NCBI GenBank assembly: GCA_037349315.1
Contig: JBAIAC010000008.1
Span: 38,228,001-38,292,000, forward strand
Source of the DNA: Chelydra serpentina
Lineage: Eukaryota; Chordata; Testudines; Chelydridae
Reading direction: 5' to 3'
DNA length: 64,000 nucleotides
Shown here: in pieces, positions 11,661 to 23,454 of the stretch
How the letters are laid out: each line of letters opens with the position of its first letter
Position numbering within the stretch: the stretch's first letter is position 1
Program-made: the position numbers and the translations under genes
The notes under the pieces: model-generated
The model's input: only the letters and a program-made list of their open reading frames with translations
Database searches by the model: none
Told to the model about the DNA's origin: nothing

Positions 11661-12480
11661 GGGACTTGAACACATCAGAAGGGAGTGCCCCTCTGACCTC
11701 TAGAGTCAGTCTCATTTTTTCTCTCTTGCTGGCCCAATGAATATTTAGTTAGTGCCTTCATTAACTTCACAGGGTTCTTTTACTGGAGGGGAAAAAAATT
11801 GTGCATCTATTTCTATACCTTTTACAAATTTTAATACAAAATATTTTGGAGCAGAAAAAAAGCACTCTTCTTTTTACATTTCACAGAAACTTCAATTAAT
11901 CATTTTATGAAAGAGAGAGAGAGAGAGATTCCTTTTCCTCTGCTCTCCACTCCTTTCCCTTTTCCATCTGCTATCTAGATCCCTAAAACTCCAAACCAAA
12001 TAAAAACTCCAGGAAAGCAACACATTGAAATACTGTAGAAGGCATCAACATGGCGGGACAGATTTGAGATATCTATCCAACAGAGCAAAGCATGTCTAAA
12101 GAGTCCTAATTATGGAATGGTTACATTCATGGAACTTTTATATCCTTCACACTCTTAACTGTATTCATCTGCAATACCCATCATCTGTCCTCTCCTGTTT
12201 TTCTCTAGGATCACTGAAGTGAGGCAAAAACTTAATCTTTCCTTTAGTAACTCTAGCTAATGAATCTTTAGACCTCCCATCACTATAGTTTCCATGCATG
12301 CAAACATTTGTCTGTTGAAGGTTCATGTGCAGACTAATAGATGAAGAGCATGTCTTCTGTCTTTATGAATCCGCTTCCCCTAATTGTCTTCTGTATTTAT
12401 ATCAGCCTGTCTGGTTATGCTTTGTTTATATTTATTTTTTATTTATGAACCTCTCTTCATGTACATTGTTCTTTACAAGC
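11661..12480. other. non-coding, nothing recognised
   Basis: AT-rich DNA with a (GA)n run at 11911-11928 that may belong to the neighbouring degraded hAT-like copy. The 67-codon frame at 12325-12528 runs into the older repeat that hosts the Penelope-like insertion. Confidence 0.45.
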
Positions 12481-12518
12481 ACTTTAAAGGCTTGGTCCCT
12501 GCCTTCAGGAGTTTCTAA

Positions 12519-12528
12519 TCTAATTTAG
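12519..12528 (+). repeat. target-site duplication, left copy
   Basis: TCTAATTTAG is repeated exactly at 13982-13991, immediately outside the other end of the Penelope-like element. Confidence 0.7.
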
Positions 12529-12810
12529 GTTTCAGAAAGGTAGCCGTGTTAGTCTGTATCAGCAAAAACACCTGGGAGTCCTTGTGGCACCAACACATTT
12601 ATTTGGGCATAACCTTTCGTGGGCTATAACCCATTTCATCAGATGCATGGAGTGAAAAAAAGTAGGCAAGTATAAATATACAGCACATGAAAAGATGGGA
12701 GTTGCCTTACCAAGTGGGGGGGTCAGTGCTAACGAGGCTAATTCAATAATGGTGGAAGTGGCCCATTCCCAACAGTTGACAAGAAGGGGTGAATATCAAC
12801 AGAGGGAAAA

Positions 12811-13317
12811 TTATTTTTTGTAGTGACCCAGCCACTCCCAGTCTTTATTCAGTCCTAAATTGATGGTGTCAAGTTTGAAAATTAATTCCAGTTTGGCAGT
12901 TTCTTGTTGGAGTCTGTTTTTGAAGTTTTTTGTTGAAGGATGGCCAGGAAGATTGAAGTGCTCTCCTACTGGTTTTTGAATGTTACAATTCTTGATGTCT
13001 GATTTGTGTCCATTTATTCTTTTGCATAGAGACTGTCCGGTTTGGCCAATGTACATGGCAGAGGGGCATTGCTGGCACATGATGGCATATATCACATTGA
13101 TAGATACACAGGTGAACAAGCCCCTGATGGTGTGGCTGATGTGGTTAGGTCCTATGATGGTGTCCCTTGAATAGATATGCGGACAGATTTGGCAACAGGA
13201 TTTGTTGCAGGAATTGGTTCCTGGGTTAGTGTTTCTGTTGTGTGGTGTGTAGTTGCTCGTGAGTATTTGTTTCGGGTTGTGGGGCTGTCTGTAAGAAAGG
13301 ACTGGCCTGTCTCCCAA
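12811..13317 (-). pseudogene. GIY-YIG endonuclease domain of Penelope-like element
   Basis: A 168-codon frame. A Cys-rich stretch CNKSCCQICPHI (residues 37-48) corresponds to the zinc-binding linker between reverse transcriptase and endonuclease in this class. The endonuclease begins with VIYAIMC (residues 75-81; the usual G of G-I-Y is V), followed by the YIG motif in MYIGQTGQ (88-95), the conserved Arg in CKRINGH (98-104) and the PVGEHFNLPGH block (116-126) holding the metal-binding Glu. The C-terminus matches the end of the class. The ATG is not the true start: the protein originally began far upstream in the reverse transcriptase. The domain itself is intact by eye apart from the first-motif change, but upstream frameshifts make the element dead. 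Confidence 0.8.
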
Positions 13318-13785
13318 GGTCTGTGAGAGTGAGGGATCGTCCTTCAGGATAGGTTTTAGGTCCTTGATGTGCTGGAGAGGTTTTAGTTGGGGGCTGAAGG
13401 TGACGGCTAGTGGCGTTCTGTTACTTTCTTTGTTGAGCCTGTCCTATAGTAGGTGACTTCTGGGTACCCTTCTGGCTCTGTCAATCTGTTTCTTCACTTC
13501 CACAGGTGGGTATTGTAGTTTTAAGAATGCTTGATAGAGATCCTGTAGGTGTTTGTCTTAATGTCTGAGGGACTGGAGCAAATGCGGTTGTATCTTAGAG
13601 CTTGGCTGTAGACAATGGATCATGTGATGTGGTCTGGATGAAATCTGGAGGCATGTAAGTAAGTATAACAGTCAGTAGGTTTCTGGTATAGGGTGGTGTT
13701 TATGTGACCATCGCTTATTTGCACTATAGTGTCCAGGAAGTGGATCTCCCTGAACACTCAATAACAGACTTACATTGATTGATTG
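13318..13785 (-). pseudogene. reverse transcriptase C-terminal remnant of the same Penelope-like element
   Basis: Read on the minus strand from about 13750 it gives EIHFLDT, then LYQKPTDCYTYLHASRFHP and, after a phase change near 13625, SQALRYNRICS. These are recognisable blocks from the palm-thumb end of Penelope-class reverse transcriptases (family knowledge). At least one frameshift and several stops interrupt it. The catalytic YxDD region is not present in this copy. Confidence 0.65.
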
Positions 13786-14469
13786 AATTGGCCTCGTTAG
13801 CACTGACCCCCCCACTTGGGAAAGCAACTCCCATCTTTTCATATGCTGTATAGGTATACCTGCCTATTTTTTTTCACTCCATGCATCTGATGAAGTGGGT
13901 TTTAGCCCATGAAAAGCTTATGCCCAAGTACATTTGTTAGCCTCTAAGGTGCCACAAGGACTCCTCGTTGGGTTTTTTTAGTCTAATTTAGATAGACAAA
14001 TGCAATAGGTGGGCGGGGGGAACAATACACACAGATGATAACAAAGGAGTGCCATCACCATGGAGATTAACAGTGGGTTGGTCAACAAATTATGGTTTTA
14101 AAGAGAGATTTGAAAGAGGAGAGGGATATGTGCTTAGCGGATATGAACTAGAAGGCTGCCCCACGCACTAGAGATGGCTTAAAAGAAAGTGTAAAACTAA
14201 GAGTGAGAGAATGCAAATATCATAAGAAATTAGACCCAAAATATAGGCAGGGGAAAGAGCTATGAGGGTGAAGAACTTGAATCTGTTGCAGTAAAAGACA
14301 CGCAGTCAGTGAAAAGCTTTAAGGACAGAGTGGTATGGTCAGAGCAGTAGTAAGAGTAGAGTTAATTTTGAAAGGGGAGAGATGAGAGTCAGGAAGCTAG
14401 AGGATGAGAGGTGACCAGGGTTTTATCTGTAAAGAGAGAAAGAAAAGGTTGATTTATTTTTGTAAGTGT

Positions 14470-15577
14470 CTTTTGTAAAGGAAGAAGCAACCAGAATTAT
14501 CAAGATCCTCGGTAAACTGAAGGGGAGAGAGGAATTGAAAAGTTATACACTCAGGTGACAGGGGAAAGTGTGGAATTCTCAACAGTGATAAAGGGAATGA
14601 GAGGAAAGAGCTATTTGGGGCAGTGATGGAGTCATTGGACTGGTAATAGAATAAAGGGCTCTTCACTTCTAGCTCACCTGTTCAAATCCTGTTCAGTTTT
14701 GAAAGAAAGTTATTAACATCTGATGGCTGCTCAGTGTTGTATGTAAAAATGAGGGTCATGGACAAAGCCCTGTTACCACTTTACAGAAGCAAACACAATT
14801 GGCAATAACTAGCACAAAAGTAATAATAATTGAATGGCTAATGAGAGTAAACTTCCTCCCATTCTTAGGTCAGGGTGTAAACACATTGCACCAAATTCTC
14901 TGTTGACATAAAATCCTAGAAACATTAAAAATGTAGGACAGGATCCAGGTTGGTAAAGTCTTTGAGGCAGCAAAGGGATCCTTGTGATACAGCTGCCTGT
15001 GCTGTTTTTGCTTTGTGGTTAGACTGAAAACTTTGGTCTTTAGAGCTGTAAGTTCAGTACCTTCCACAAGCAATACATTTGTGGGTGTGGGTGTGGGTGA
15101 ATGCATGCACATGCAAACACACACAAATAGTCTGTTATTTATTTGCTAATCTTACCATATCACATGAGCACATCTATAGTTGATCTTGCCACCTGTGCTG
15201 TGGACCTTAGCTCCATTTCCAACACCTTTCTCCAATTGGTAATTTCAATCTCTAAAGATAAACTGGCTTTCGAGATACACACACTTATATAGTTCTGATC
15301 ATAAATATAAAGAAGTGGGGGGAAGGGGAGAAGAAGCTTCTCTAGTTATTATTTCATGAAATGTGCTGGCAGTGACCATTTCTCGTTTGCTTATGTGTCT
15401 AAATAATAATCTTAGATTACAGATGGTCAAAGCAAACACCATATGTCCACAAGCTTTTGGGGCTCTAATCTGCACAGCTTTTATTGACTGTTCTTTTCTG
15501 TATAAAACTAACATGAAAATGCAGTCCTGATATTCCAACCTTATTCTATGACTCTGTTAGACTCAGTTAGTGAATAA
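14470..15577. other. non-coding; GTGGGT-rich short tandem at 15078-15100
   Basis: Three GTGGGT hexamers in a row, then a purine/pyrimidine alternating run. The minus frames 14454-14666, 14870-15124 and 15299-15538 are not recognised. Confidence 0.45.
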
Positions 15578-15680
15578 GGCCCTAATCCTGCAAACATTTA
15601 TGCATGTGCTTAACTTTACTACTGTAAGTTATCTCATTAACAGTAGAAAAAGTAAGCATCTGTGCATTTGCAGGATCAGG
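15578..15680. repeat. palindromic MITE (CCTAATCCTGCAAA type)
   Basis: The left end GGCCCTAATCCTGCAAACAT faces the right end TGCATTTGCAGGATCAGGA, and inner blocks GCATGTGCTTAAC and AGTAAGCATCTGTGC also face each other. The whole unit can fold into one long hairpin. A half copy lies near 25345 (CTCTGATCCTGCAAATC). Confidence 0.6.
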
Positions 15681-15689
15681 AGGACTTAG

Positions 15690-16675
15690 TCTGTTTAGTT
15701 TTCTGGGTATGAAAATACCTGCTGTCAGTAGTTCATTGCAGGTAGAAAATACTCATACTCCTTCCCCCTCCTCCATCAATGTAACTCGCTCACTCCTACA
15801 TGAAAAATTAGTCTATGAAACATCCTGTGTCTCTTATGGTAATAAAATGACCTATTAACACCAGATAGAAATTCTTCAAACAAGAGCTTTTTACACAAGT
15901 CATCTAATCATGGTTTTGGTAATTCATATCTAGAGAGATTTTTTTAATATTAACTCTGTCCATTAATGGGTACATTTAATAAAAAGTAATCCAATATTCT
16001 CTATTAAGAAAAAGATTGAAATGTTTTTATATCTGATCCCCTCAGAGGGAAAAACACAGTAAAGATAATATGTTTATATGTTTATATCACCATTAGCTAA
16101 GCACTTTCCAAATACTTTATGGTCTTAAATACCCTTTTATTTAGACCTGAAAGAATTGGATGAAATGAGATTTTTGGATAAACTAAATTCTGATACACGC
16201 TTTTATAACTATTACTACATATTTTCTGAGTCCAGGACTCCAGTGATGGGTTTTTTATGGGGACAAGAGGATTGTTCTCCCCACCCCCTCCATCCTCCCT
16301 TTAATTCTGTGGTGGTCAGTTTGGTCACAAAAGGAAGAGAAGGTTTAACACAGATTCTGATCTCCTAAGTTACTGCAATTGATCCTGTAACAATTTTCGA
16401 AGTAAAAGTCAACATCTGATCCCCTGATAAAGTAACATATTGAAATCTTCTGTCCTTCGGCTCTGTATTAGAGATGTTAATTGTTTTTAAAAAATCAGAA
16501 AATAAACTCATACTCTCATGCACTCTGCAGGTGACACTGAGGACTCTCATGTGTCATGCTCACACTCTTCCACAGGCATGAATAATGTCACTCTTTAAAC
16601 ATGTTCTAATTTATTGAGGGCTCTTGAGTGGTGTATCCATTGCAAATTTTCTTTAGTGATGCTGACTAAATGTGA
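15690..16675. other. non-coding, nothing recognised
   Basis: Frames at 16156-16368 (+) and 16365-16550 (-) show no family signature. The stretch ends at the 5' truncation point of the CR1 element. Confidence 0.5.
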
Positions 16676-16679
16676 CTGC

Positions 16680-18350
16680 ACAGCAGTCAGTAGCCTATGG
16701 TGTAATCCCACAGAGGATGTCTAACATAGTGAATACCAGTGAAAGTGAGGTAGGATCAGAAGAGGCTAAAATAGGGAAAGAACAAGTTAAAAATTACTTA
16801 GACAAATTAGAGGTTTTCAATTCACCAGGGCCTGATGAAATGCATCTTAGAATACTCAAGAAGCTGACTGAGGAGATATCTGAGCCATTAGCGATTATCT
16901 TTGACAACTCATGGGAGACGGGAGAGATTCCAGAAGACTGGAAAAGGGTAAATATAGTGCCAATCTATAAAAAGGGAAATAAAAAAAAGCCAGGGAATTA
17001 CAGACCATTCAGCTTAACTTCTGTACCTGGAAAGATAATAGAGCAAATAATTAGGCAATCAATTTACAAACATCTAGAAGATAATAAGATAATAAGTAAC
17101 AGTCAGCATGGATTTGTCAAGAAAAAACCATGTCAAACCAACCTGGTAGCTTTCCTTCACAGGGTAAAAGCCTTGTGGATGTGGGGAAGTGGTAGATGTG
17201 GTATATCTTGACTTTAGTAAAGCTTTTGATACTGTCTCGCATAACCGTCTCATAAACAAACTAGGGAAATGCAACCTAGATGGAGCTACTATAAGGCTGG
17301 TGCAAAACTGGTTGGAAAACCATTCCCAGAGAGTAGTTATCAGTGGTTCACAGTCATGCTGGAAGAACATAATGAGTGGGGTCCCGTAGGGATCAGTTCT
17401 GGCTCGTGTTCGGTTCAATATCTTCATAAATGATTTATATAATGGCATAGAGAGCACACTTATAAAGTTTGCAGACGATACCAAGATGGGAAGGGTTTCA
17501 AGTGCTTTGGGGGATAGGATTATAATTCAAAATGATCTGGGCAAACTGGAGAAATGGTCTGCAGTAAATAGGATGAAATTCAACAGGGACAAATGCGAAG
17601 TACTCCATTTAGGAAGGAACAATCCATTGCACACATACAAAATGGAAAATGACTGCCTAGGAAGGAGTACTGCAGAAAAGGTTCTGGGGGTCATTGTGGA
17701 CCACAAGCTAAATATGAGTCAACAGTGTAACACTGTTGCAAAAAAACTGAACATCATTCTGGGATGTATTAGCAGGAGTGTTGTAAACAAGACACAAGAA
17801 GTAATTCTTCTGATCTACTCCGTGCTGATTAGGCCTTAGCTGGAGTGTCCAGTTCTAGGCACCACATTTTAGGAAGGATGTGGACAAATTGGAGAGAGTG
17901 CAGAGGAGAGCAACAAAAATGATTAAAGGTCTAGAAAACATGACCTATAAGAGAAGACTTAAAAAATTGGGTTTGTTTAGTCTGGAAAGAGAAGACTGGG
18001 AGTGGGGGGGCATGATGATAGTCTTCAAATACGTAAAAGGTTGTTACAAGGAGGAGGGAGAAAAATTGTTTTTCTTAACCTCTGAGGATAGGACAAGAAG
18101 CAATGGGATTAAATTGCAGCAACGGAGGTTTAGATTGGACATTAGGAAAAACTTCCTAACTGTCAGAGTGGTTAAGCACTGGAATAAATTGCCTAGGAAG
18201 GTTGTAGAATCTCCATCACTGGAGATTTTTAAGAGCAGATTGGACACCACCTGTCAGGAATGGCTTAGATAATACTTAGTCCTGTCATGAGTGCAGGGGA
18301 CTGGACTAGATGACCTCTCAAGGTCCCTTCCTGTCCTATGATTCTGTGTC
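16680..18350 (+). mobile_element. CR1 LINE, 5'-truncated, full 3' end
   Basis: Encodes the reverse transcriptase and C-terminus of CR1 ORF2 and runs to the CR1 3' end: CTGGACTAGATGACCTCTCA then TCCTATGATTCTGTG. The endonuclease and ORF1 are absent, as is usual for CR1 copies. The 3' terminal octamer-like repeat is imperfect. The tail is close to that of the SINEs in this window, which supports CR1 as their mobilising partner. Confidence 0.9.
16750..18272 (+). pseudogene. CR1 ORF2 reverse transcriptase, multiply broken
   Basis: Visible order: [15 protein letters not shown] (fingers), [34 protein letters not shown], then after a frameshift near 17165 [17 protein letters not shown] (motif A, Asp present), an in-frame TAG near 17388 where the family has Gln before GSVL, then FNIFINDL and KFADDTKM (motif C, both Asp present). 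A further TAG at 17837 (again at a usual Gln) and a phase change near 17870 follow before LERVQRRATKMIKGL and WNKLPRKVVESPSLEIFKSR, the usual CR1 C-terminus. At least two nonsense changes and two frameshifts make it non-functional. Both nonsense changes fit C-to-T transitions. Confidence 0.9.
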
Positions 18351-20250
18351 ACTTTCCAAATGCGGTGTCTTCAGTCAGTAACTAGAATGAATGATTTCTG
18401 ATGTATTTCAAAGGTCTGTTGATCAGTCTATGTGTTTGGTAACATCATCAGGGATCCAAGCACAGCAAGAAGGTGGGTGTGATCCACTTGTGAATCATGG
18501 GAGGCTTCAGTAGTCATGCCTTGGAAAGGTCCACGCCAGAGTCCATGATGTGCTGTGAAATATTTCCACTTCTCACACTCCCATTCTGCCATTGATTATC
18601 ATCATTATACTAGCACTTTAATTCTAATGCAAGCCATCCCCTAGACTAAGCTACCTTTGGACACCTGAATAATCTCTAGGACATAACATCCTACTCAGAT
18701 CAGGGACAGCAGTTACTGCAACCTTTAGATGTTTTAATTTAAAACTTTCCAGTCTCTAAAGTACTGATAAAGCTATTTTTATAAAAGCTCTAGTAAGGGT
18801 TGGAATGGTAGTTTAATGATATCTCTAAGCACTGTTGCATAAGAGAACTGGGCCATCAAGCAGGCTGGCTAGCATTGATGCAAATCTGTTTGTGGGGTGG
18901 GGGCAGGTATCACAAAGGAAAACAACATGTTTGAGATACAAACACATAGCCAATCTTAATAATTTCAGATACAATGGTGATAAATGGACTTAAACAGGAT
19001 AATAATACTTAGCAGTCTATAACTTTTCCATTGATGCCTTACATGACATACTTTGTATAAGATTTATTGCAACACTGTAACAGTGGTGACTGAATGCAAC
19101 TGGTTATCTTCCTTTTTATACAGCATCACAATACAACATGAATAAATGAGAAGAAGTCCAGCAAATCAAAACTGCGACTCTTCATCTTCATTGTGGGAGG
19201 CTTGCCAAGTAAGTGTTATTCAGTGGTACATTTAGGTCAGAGTTTGGCAAGCTGGGTCAGCAAGTTACCATGTCGTTATAAAATCATGCAGCAAGTTAGT
19301 CATTATAAGACAGATGTGACTTGTTCAGCTCTACAAAGTCTCTGGCTAAAAAGACTAATAGCACATCTTCTCACCCAGGATCAGGTTCTTGCCCATTTGA
19401 CCTTGTTGACGATATGCCCCTATTCTCTCTTTAATGTGGTACTACTAATGAATGCATATTTGTAATAAGTCCATGACCCAGACAGATGGAAGGGAGCTTT
19501 TGATGTTTGCACAGGGAAAATAATGTATCTTACAGTAGGAGTATCTTACAGTGACTGTGATGATCTGTATGACCAGAGATAAAAACAACTTTGTTCTGCA
19601 AATTGGAGTATATTGCATGCTACTAAGAATAGCAGAAAATATGGGGACAAGAAACAGTCATGAAATAAGAAAAAATTGAACTATGCACACGTGTTTTGTT
19701 CTAGAAATCAACCTGTATTATATAAAACAGTGTTACTTCAAAAAGGAGCACAGATTTCAGGACCAAGCACACAGACTCATTAGGAGGTCTCACAAAATGT
19801 TGGGCACCTGTCACTGAAATCAATCACAGCTGAGAGTGTCCACCATCTTGCAGAATTACGCTGTAATTTAGCACTGGCATGGTAACTACTGGTGGCAAAT
19901 TCTTGAAGAAAATCATAATCAAATCATGCTAGTTCATTGGGATCAGCCCTTTTGCTCCCACAGCAGCTTTAAGCTATCTTTATGTCCCCTTCAATGTTGG
20001 GGTCACTGAACTATTCCTGCAGCACAACTTAGAGTAGTCTTGGGACTGATCTAAGTTATTTTGGCTGATAATGACCCTCAAGGGGTTGTTAGAACAACAA
20101 TGCTGGACATAGAAACTTCCCAGGAAAGTCACTGTTTTCCCTGAATATGCACTGTACACTAGGGTCTAGAATAAGCATAGCATAATCACTGTGAACTCAA
20201 CCCTTGTTACTGCCATTGACACCTAACAGAAGGGATACATATCCACTTAG
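18351..20250. other. non-coding, nothing recognised
   Basis: No repeat ends or gene-like features were recognised. The 90-codon frame at 19193-19465 (+) has no known motif. Confidence 0.5.
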
Positions 20251-20254
20251 GAAA

Positions 20255-20690
20255 AAGTAGCAGCATTTCTATTATTTGTATTGTGGTAGCACCTAACAGC
20301 CCCAGTCATGGACCAGGACCCCCATTGTGCTAGGTTCTGTACAAACAGAACAAAAAGATAGTTGTTTTGGGAAGAGACGGGGGGGAGGGATAGCTCAGTG
20401 TTTGAGCATTGGCCTGCTAAATCCAGGGTTGTGAGTTCAATCCTTGAGGGGGCCATTTAGGGATCTGGGGCAAAAATTGGGGATTGGTCCTGCTTTGAGC
20501 AGGGGGTTGGACTAGATGACCTCCTAAGGTCCCTTCCAACCCTGATATTCTATGAGACTAACAGATTATGTATACAAGATCTATTGGATGGATTCAGGCA
20601 GATGGGGGAGCACAAGGAAATAATGAGATAAGATTATATTTTAGCACACCGGTGGCTAACCATTTTCATCTACACCCAGTCAAACTAACC
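20255..20690 (+). repeat. ancient repeat split by a SINE
   Basis: Left part: GTAGCACCTAACAGCCCCAG, CCATTGTGCTAGGTTCTGTA, ACAGAACAAAAAGATAG. Right part (20580 on): ATTCAGGCAGATGGGGGAGC, AAATAATGAGATAAG, TTTAGCACACCGGTGGCTAA. These are consecutive blocks of one widespread reptile repeat as I know it. The SINE at 20379-20555 separates them. Class is uncertain. Confidence 0.5.
20379..20555 (+). mobile_element. tRNA-derived turtle SINE with CR1-like tail (variant a)
   Basis: Nearly identical to the copy at 8115 but with one base missing in the A-box region (CTCAGTGTTTGAGC instead of CTCAGTGGTTTGAGC), which would weaken the pol III promoter. B-box GAGTTCAATCC is intact. The tail ends CCCTGATATTCTATGAGA. 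A short GAGAC occurs at both edges and could be a small target duplication. Confidence 0.92.
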
Positions 20691-20699
20691 AATGTGTAT

Positions 20700-22620
20700 C
20701 ACATATTTGCAGCAAACTGCTCATAAGTGAATTACAGACCAAGAAATAGCTGTAGAAGATACTAGCAAACAGTTTTAAATAACAAAATTACCAATTGCTT
20801 GTAGACAGTTTTGTGAAAAAGTAAACACTATGAACTATATGTTTAGCTCTAATATTCAGTAAGTTATTAAAAATGACTTTTCAGAACATTTTATAAATAT
20901 ACCCATCACCATTCCTCTCTCGTGTTCTAGTTTGAAGGAGAAATGTCATCTTACTCATGCTTTACTGCATGAAGTCCCATCTAATGATAACGTGTGAGAT
21001 ATTGGGAATGCAGTTTAACATTTTCATGCATGAAAGAGATGGAACTTTTAAAGCTATTATTGTAAGGAATGTTCTATCAGTTATACTTGTTTTTTGGTTT
21101 TAGGGGTGGGAGGTAGTTTTGGTTAACTGAACAACAATTTACGAAGTGACAAGATGATATCTTCCCATTTATTATTCTGTATTACATTTAGATCACTTAA
21201 AGACACTTTTACGTGTCTTATTCATTGTGGATGTAGCATTAGAATTTGCATTGCAGTGTTTCTAAATCTAGATAATGTCCATCTCACATTTTCCCATCTA
21301 ACTGGTCTATAAAGAAAACAGGAAGTTACATATTGATCATCTGATATCTGGCATTTTTTCTGCCCTTCAATAAGCTTACAGATGCAGCATCTAACACTTT
21401 AAATGACAGCTTGATGAACTGCCATAAGGAATTAGTATGATGAAATTTCTCTGGTCATTTCCTCTTATACTTGCTCATGCCACATTCACACTAAGGGCTA
21501 AATTGTGGCTTTAATCTAGTTCATCTAAGGGCTGCAAAGGAGCCCCACATCAGTAGGAATCTATGTAGGAATTCTGGCTGAGTATGAAGGTGTGTAGCTT
21601 GGAAACTCTGCCACCCTTTTGCAGGGTGCAGCACGTGCTTTCCCCTGCTGGGGATCATCTCTTCTGGCTGGTACAAGGTTACGTGGTGCTGGGGCTCAAC
21701 TCTTGCCTCATTCTTCTCCACCCATGTTAGGGAAGATAGTCACCTGTCTACCACTGAGTGCTAACCTCGACCAGTCTTTGTATTCAGTGAACACAACAAT
21801 TGTAGTCATGACCAGCCCTTGTGCTGGGGTTTGGAGTTCGAAGGTTCCTTACATCTTCTCCCATTTTGTTCATCTGTTCAGGACTAGATAACATCTGGAA
21901 CTAATTTGTTTCTAGACAAAATCTGAGAAGAAGGAAAAGGAATGGGAGATTGGAAGTTGTGTACTATAGTTTCACTTTTATGCATACACATCTTCTCTGT
22001 TCCTCCTTAGCACATTTGTTATAGATACCCTCATTTATATTAGTGAAATAAAACAACTTTTTAACATAGCATCATGGAACAGATTCTTCAGATTTCAGAC
22101 ATAATCATGGCAAATGAAATACCTTATCCAAAAATCCATAGAATTCTAAAGTTAATTTCCTTGCATGTTAGTGATTTGAAAGTAAAACTCTCTCAATCTC
22201 TGCAAACAGATACATTTTCATGGTATTTGACACCTAAGGAATGTGGATTAGATTCCTATGCTGCAGCTCACATGAGTCTAGACCTGAAAACTATTCAGAA
22301 GTTAGAGCAAAATGGAAGTGTACATGTGCTAGTCAGTATGAGACATGTGGAGCATGGTACATCAATTCCCCAAAGACTGCACAACCTTGCTCTGTGTTTT
22401 CAGGAGCAGGTTGAAGTGATAAGTCTGATCTGTGAAACCTTGCCTGGTTTGAGTGCTGGCTACTTCAGAAAATAATTCTTTCCTCACTACTTGGAAGAAA
22501 CAGAACATTGTTCCTGAAGTTGCTGCAGTTTGTAATTTCATGGGCTTAAATTGGGCTACTCTCTATTTCCTACCCTGTTCAAAACTATATTGTGCTAGAA
22601 CAGTAAATACTGGATTTAAA
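20700..22620. other. non-coding; one unassigned 133-codon frame
   Basis: Nothing is recognised apart from the frame at 22074-22475 described separately. The stretch 21500-21890 is more GC-rich and carries two overlapping frames on opposite strands, neither recognisable. Confidence 0.45.
22074..22475 (+). other. unassigned 133-codon open frame, probably chance
   Basis: Starts at ATG after ACATAGC and ends at TAA. The translation is of mixed composition, with no signal peptide, membrane segment, zinc motif or repeat that I can see, and I do not recognise a family. At this base composition one or two frames of this size are expected by chance in 64 kb. No splice sites or poly(A) signal clearly frame it. 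Listed because it is the longest frame outside any recognised repeat. Confidence 0.12.
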
Positions 22621-23450
22621 GGGCTAGATCCACAAAGGAGATTTAGGCTCTGTTGCAAAGCTTAACTTTAGGTTCGCTGCCACCTAGTGGAATCTACAAC
22701 CCAGAATTAGGTGCACGGGCTCCCAATCCAATGTCTGGCAAAAGTTACGTATCTAAAAATGGGATTCAGAACAGCCAGCAAACTTAGCAGGGAGCCACCT
22801 ATGCCTAACACTGGGCCAGGGGAAAGCACTTCCTTCCACTCAGGAGTCACAGCTGTGAACCCCTCCTGGAGTTACGTGTCTAGGGCAGATATGGCTTTTG
22901 TTGAGGGGTGGGGAAAGAGGTTTGAGTGCTGGCTCATTGGGTATTTTAACCCAATAGTTAAGTAGTTAGAGCATTTACCCAGAATGTGAGCAAGTCATGT
23001 TCAAATCCCACTCTGCCTGAGCATAGCAGTGACTTACACCTAGCTCTCCTGAGCATGCTATGGGATAGCCTGGAGCTGGCCTCCCTCAATCTCTCCTGGT
23101 AGAGCTGGTCCACTTTGTATTAATACTCAGTTATCAGAGAGAGAGAGAGCAATTGAGAACAAATCTGTAACACAGTCAGTCAGGCACTCCACTGAGATGT
23201 AAGATTCAGGTTCAAGTCCCTGCTGCAATGACTATTTTAGCATCATGTGAATCCTACAGGGGCCCACGCATGAGCTAGGAACTGGGCCTCAGGACTTAGT
23301 AGGCATGTGCACAGTGAGCTAGCAGAAAGCTAGGACGCTTTAGGGGCAGAAACCTAGGCACCTAGAGGGTTTAGTTGGCACCTGAGTAGTAGTTTTGAGA
23401 ATCTAAATTTTGGACTCAGGCACCTAAATCCTTTTGTGGAACTAGCCCAG
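22621..23450. mobile_element. hAT-like non-autonomous element with tRNA-like module
   Basis: Terminal inverted repeats: left GGGCTAGATCCACAAAGGAG, right (reverse complement) GGGCTAGTTCCACAAAAGGA, followed in both by TTTAGG. The interior has no transposase. From 22960 to 23020 a tRNA-like segment occurs (TAGTTAGAGCATTTACCC, then GTTCAAATCCCACTCTGCC). No clean 8-bp duplication is visible. The frame 22711-22965 lies inside and is not a gene. Related pieces are at 11147-11660 and 6640-6700. Confidence 0.65.
22960..23022 (+). repeat. tRNA-like module (A- and B-box-like) inside a TIR element
   Basis: TAGTTAGAGCA resembles an A-box and GTTCAAATCCC (22999-23009) a B-box at roughly tRNA spacing. The acceptor stem does not close and no 3' tail follows, so it is not a tRNA gene. 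Similar modules recur in the same position relative to other blocks at about 11465-11522 and 6645-6700. Confidence 0.45.
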
Positions 23451-23454
23451 AGAA

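Larger units (their letters stand above)
12529..13981 (-). mobile_element. Penelope-like retroelement with inverted terminal arms
   Basis: The two ends are inverted copies of each other: 12565-12752 and 13786-13980 both carry (in one orientation) GGAGTCCTTGTGGCACC, TTCATCAGATGCATGGAGTG and GTCAGTGCTAACGAGGC. Between them the minus strand encodes the end of a reverse transcriptase and a GIY-YIG endonuclease. A 10-bp duplication TCTAATTTAG flanks the unit. Penelope-like elements are known for terminal repeats that may be direct or inverted and for frequent 5' truncation. At about 1.45 kb this copy is far shorter than a full element of several kb. Confidence 0.75.
12485..14460 (+). repeat. ancient interspersed repeat hosting a Penelope-like insertion
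   Basis: Left of the insertion is GGTCCCTGCCTTCAGGAG then TAATCTAATTTAG; right of it ATAGACAAATGC and later AAGAGAGATTTGAAAGAGGA (14101) and GGTGAAGAACTTGAATCTG (14267). In order these resemble one ancient amniote repeat that I know by sequence but cannot place with certainty (LINE-type 3' end is likely). The same family is probably at 20255-20690, 31550-31640 and 41382-41935. Confidence 0.4.
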